Source: an uncultured Clostridia bacterium
GTDB taxonomy: Bacteria; Bacillota_I; Bacilli_A; RFN20; CAG-288
Assembly (NCBI GenBank): GCA_900313465.1
Contig: OMRU01000053.1
Location: forward strand, 462 to 6,315
DNA length: 5,854 nt
Direction: 5' to 3'
The notes under the pieces are model-generated. The model saw only the letters and a program-made list of their open reading frames with translations, was not told where the DNA came from and searched no databases. This document shows positions 4,918-5,854 of this stretch, one piece after another; position 1 is the first letter of the stretch, and each line of letters opens with the position of its first letter. A program made the position numbers and the translations under genes.

Positions 4918-5854
4918 CTAAAGAATGATGCTACTAGGATAAGATTTTAAAATCCTATTTGCATCATCAAGTTCGTTTTGATTTCCCGTGATATGGAAAT
5001 CAGCATAACTCAGATAAAGATGATAGCGCTCTTGATAGAGCTGTTCAATCTTTTTCATGTTATCAGTATTTGGTTTATCCAAGTTTGGTTTTAATACACT
5101 TAGAGGTCGATCCACAAAGAAGATGACACCGTTTTGTTTTAGTCTGGAGATATTTCTATCTCTTAAGACCGCTCCTGAACCTACTGCGATGACATGGTGA
5201 GTGTTTAAAGAAATTTTAGAGATCACTTGTTCTTCAACGGCTCTGAATTCGGCAATGCTATGATCAAGAAAATAATCCTTGATCTTCATATTGAGGAACT
5301 TTTCAATTTCTTCATCGGTATCGATGAACTTGAAATCAGAAATTGAAGCGATCCTCTTAGCAAGACTCGTCTTACCAGCTTGAGGCATACCAATAAGAAT
5401 GATATTCTCTTTTTGAATCTCTAAATCTCTGATGATAGAAGGAACGATATTCTCACTTACTTGTTCACCGGTAAATAGTTCATATGTCTTGATTCCTTGC
5501 GAGACAAGCATATATAGGCCCGTGGCGTATTTGATTCCTCTTTGTTTGGCTTCTGATATCAAAATGGTTCTTAAAGGATTATAGATGACATCAACAACCG
5601 CTTCGACATTAGGAAAATAAAAGAAGTTGATTAAGGATTGTTCATTATGAGGATACATACCAATGGGGGTGGTGTTGATGATGACCTGGAATCTTTTTCC
5701 TTCTTTTTTCAGATCCTGATAGCTTAAAGAGCCACTTTTTCCTGAGTGGCTTACTTTGACAATACTTCTTGCCTGAAGGCTTTTTAAAACATATTCAGCT
5801 GTCTTACTTGTTCCACCAGTTCCCAGTATCAGACAATCTTTTCCTTTGATATTT
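4918..5854 (-). CDS. aroE-aroK: Shikimate dehydrogenase-shikimate kinase fusion (5' end outside window)
   Basis: The frame stays open from the TAG at 4918-4920 to the right edge, giving 311 visible residues; the Met codon at 5656-5658 is internal. Residues 1 to about 135 are the NADP-binding half of shikimate dehydrogenase: GTGGTSK nucleotide loop (11-17), NTTPIGMYP (60-68), VIYNPLRT (89-96) and MLVSQG (115-120). The catalytic Lys/Asp half, about 100-110 residues, lies beyond the edge. From about residue 148 a complete shikimate kinase follows: P-loop GMPQAGKT (155-162), the DTD shikimate/Mg site (178-180), FRAVEE (203-208), GSGAV (225-229) where the family usually has GGGAV, and a lid segment DKPNT (259-263) where DRPL is usual. 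The fused enzyme would reduce 3-dehydroshikimate to shikimate and phosphorylate it, two consecutive steps towards chorismate. The downstream lipoprotein follows after 12 nt. Kinase activity is probable, but the lid Arg to Lys change leaves some doubt. Confidence 0.92.
   Translation of the reverse strand, partial: NIKGKDCLILGTGGTSKTAEYVLKSLQARSIVKVSHSGKSGSLSYQDLKKEGKRFQVIINTTPIGMYPHNEQSLINFFYFPNVEAVVDVIYNPLRTILISEAKQRGIKYATGLYMLVSQGIKTYELFTGEQVSENIVPSIIRDLEIQKENIILIGMPQAGKTSLAKRIASISDFKFIDTDEEIEKFLNMKIKDYFLDHSIAEFRAVEEQVISKISLNTHHVIAVGSGAVLRDRNISRLKQNGVIFFVDRPLSVLKPNLDKPNTDNMKKIEQLYQERYHLYLSYADFHITGNQNELDDANRILKSYPSSIIL

Noticed and set aside
4918..5658. A stand-alone 246-residue shikimate kinase starting at the Met codon 5656-5658.
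   Set aside because: The upstream in-frame codons encode the AroE nucleotide loop and the NTTPIG part of NTTPIGMYP, so that Met is internal to a longer fusion protein.

Overview
The window looks like an ordinary chromosomal stretch of a low-GC Gram-positive bacterium (Bacillota). The best guess is Bacilli or an Erysipelotrichia/Mollicutes-like gut lineage. The evidence is AAGGAG-type ribosome binding sites, sigma-A-like promoters, T-tailed intrinsic terminators, a Bacillus-type 803-residue LeuRS that has lost most of its zinc ligands, a cysteine-free S4 protein, and small lipoproteins with short signal peptides. The genetic code appears standard, because Trp is TGG and no in-frame TGA interrupts the genes. 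Genus or family cannot be named from this sequence alone.

Layout from left to right. Positions 1-197 (minus strand) hold the N-terminal part of an unrecognised small lipoprotein that runs off the left edge. Positions 198-527 have no convincing gene but contain several dyads, two of them next to AAGGAG-like sequences. A tRNA-His(GTG) gene (567-643, minus) follows, with a strong intrinsic terminator (528-554). It sits directly downstream of rpsD (695-1303, minus), separated only by a GC-rich hairpin that lacks a good T tract, so rpsD and tRNA-His are probably one transcription unit. Upstream of rpsD is a well-formed promoter and a roughly 140-nt structured leader, consistent with S4 autoregulation.

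The rpsD promoter is divergent from the leuS promoter. leuS (1690-4101, plus) encodes leucyl-tRNA synthetase and ends in its own hairpin terminator. It has a short leader with no T-box, but a perfect 12-bp palindrome lies just upstream of its -35 box.

Convergent with leuS is a minus-strand pair. One gene encodes a shikimate dehydrogenase-shikimate kinase fusion (aroE-aroK, 4918 to the right edge, N-terminus outside the window). The other, 12 nt downstream, encodes a Ser-rich 208-residue lipoprotein (4279-4905). Their shared 3' region has two hairpins, the second a T-tailed terminator.

How the genes relate: most are translation housekeeping (S4, tRNA-His, LeuRS) or aromatic amino-acid biosynthesis, plus two surface lipoproteins of unknown role. 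I saw no mobile element, CRISPR array, toxin-antitoxin or defence system. The points most worth a second look are the AroE-AroK fusion with altered kinase motifs, the rpsD leader, and the structured 3' and intergenic regions.
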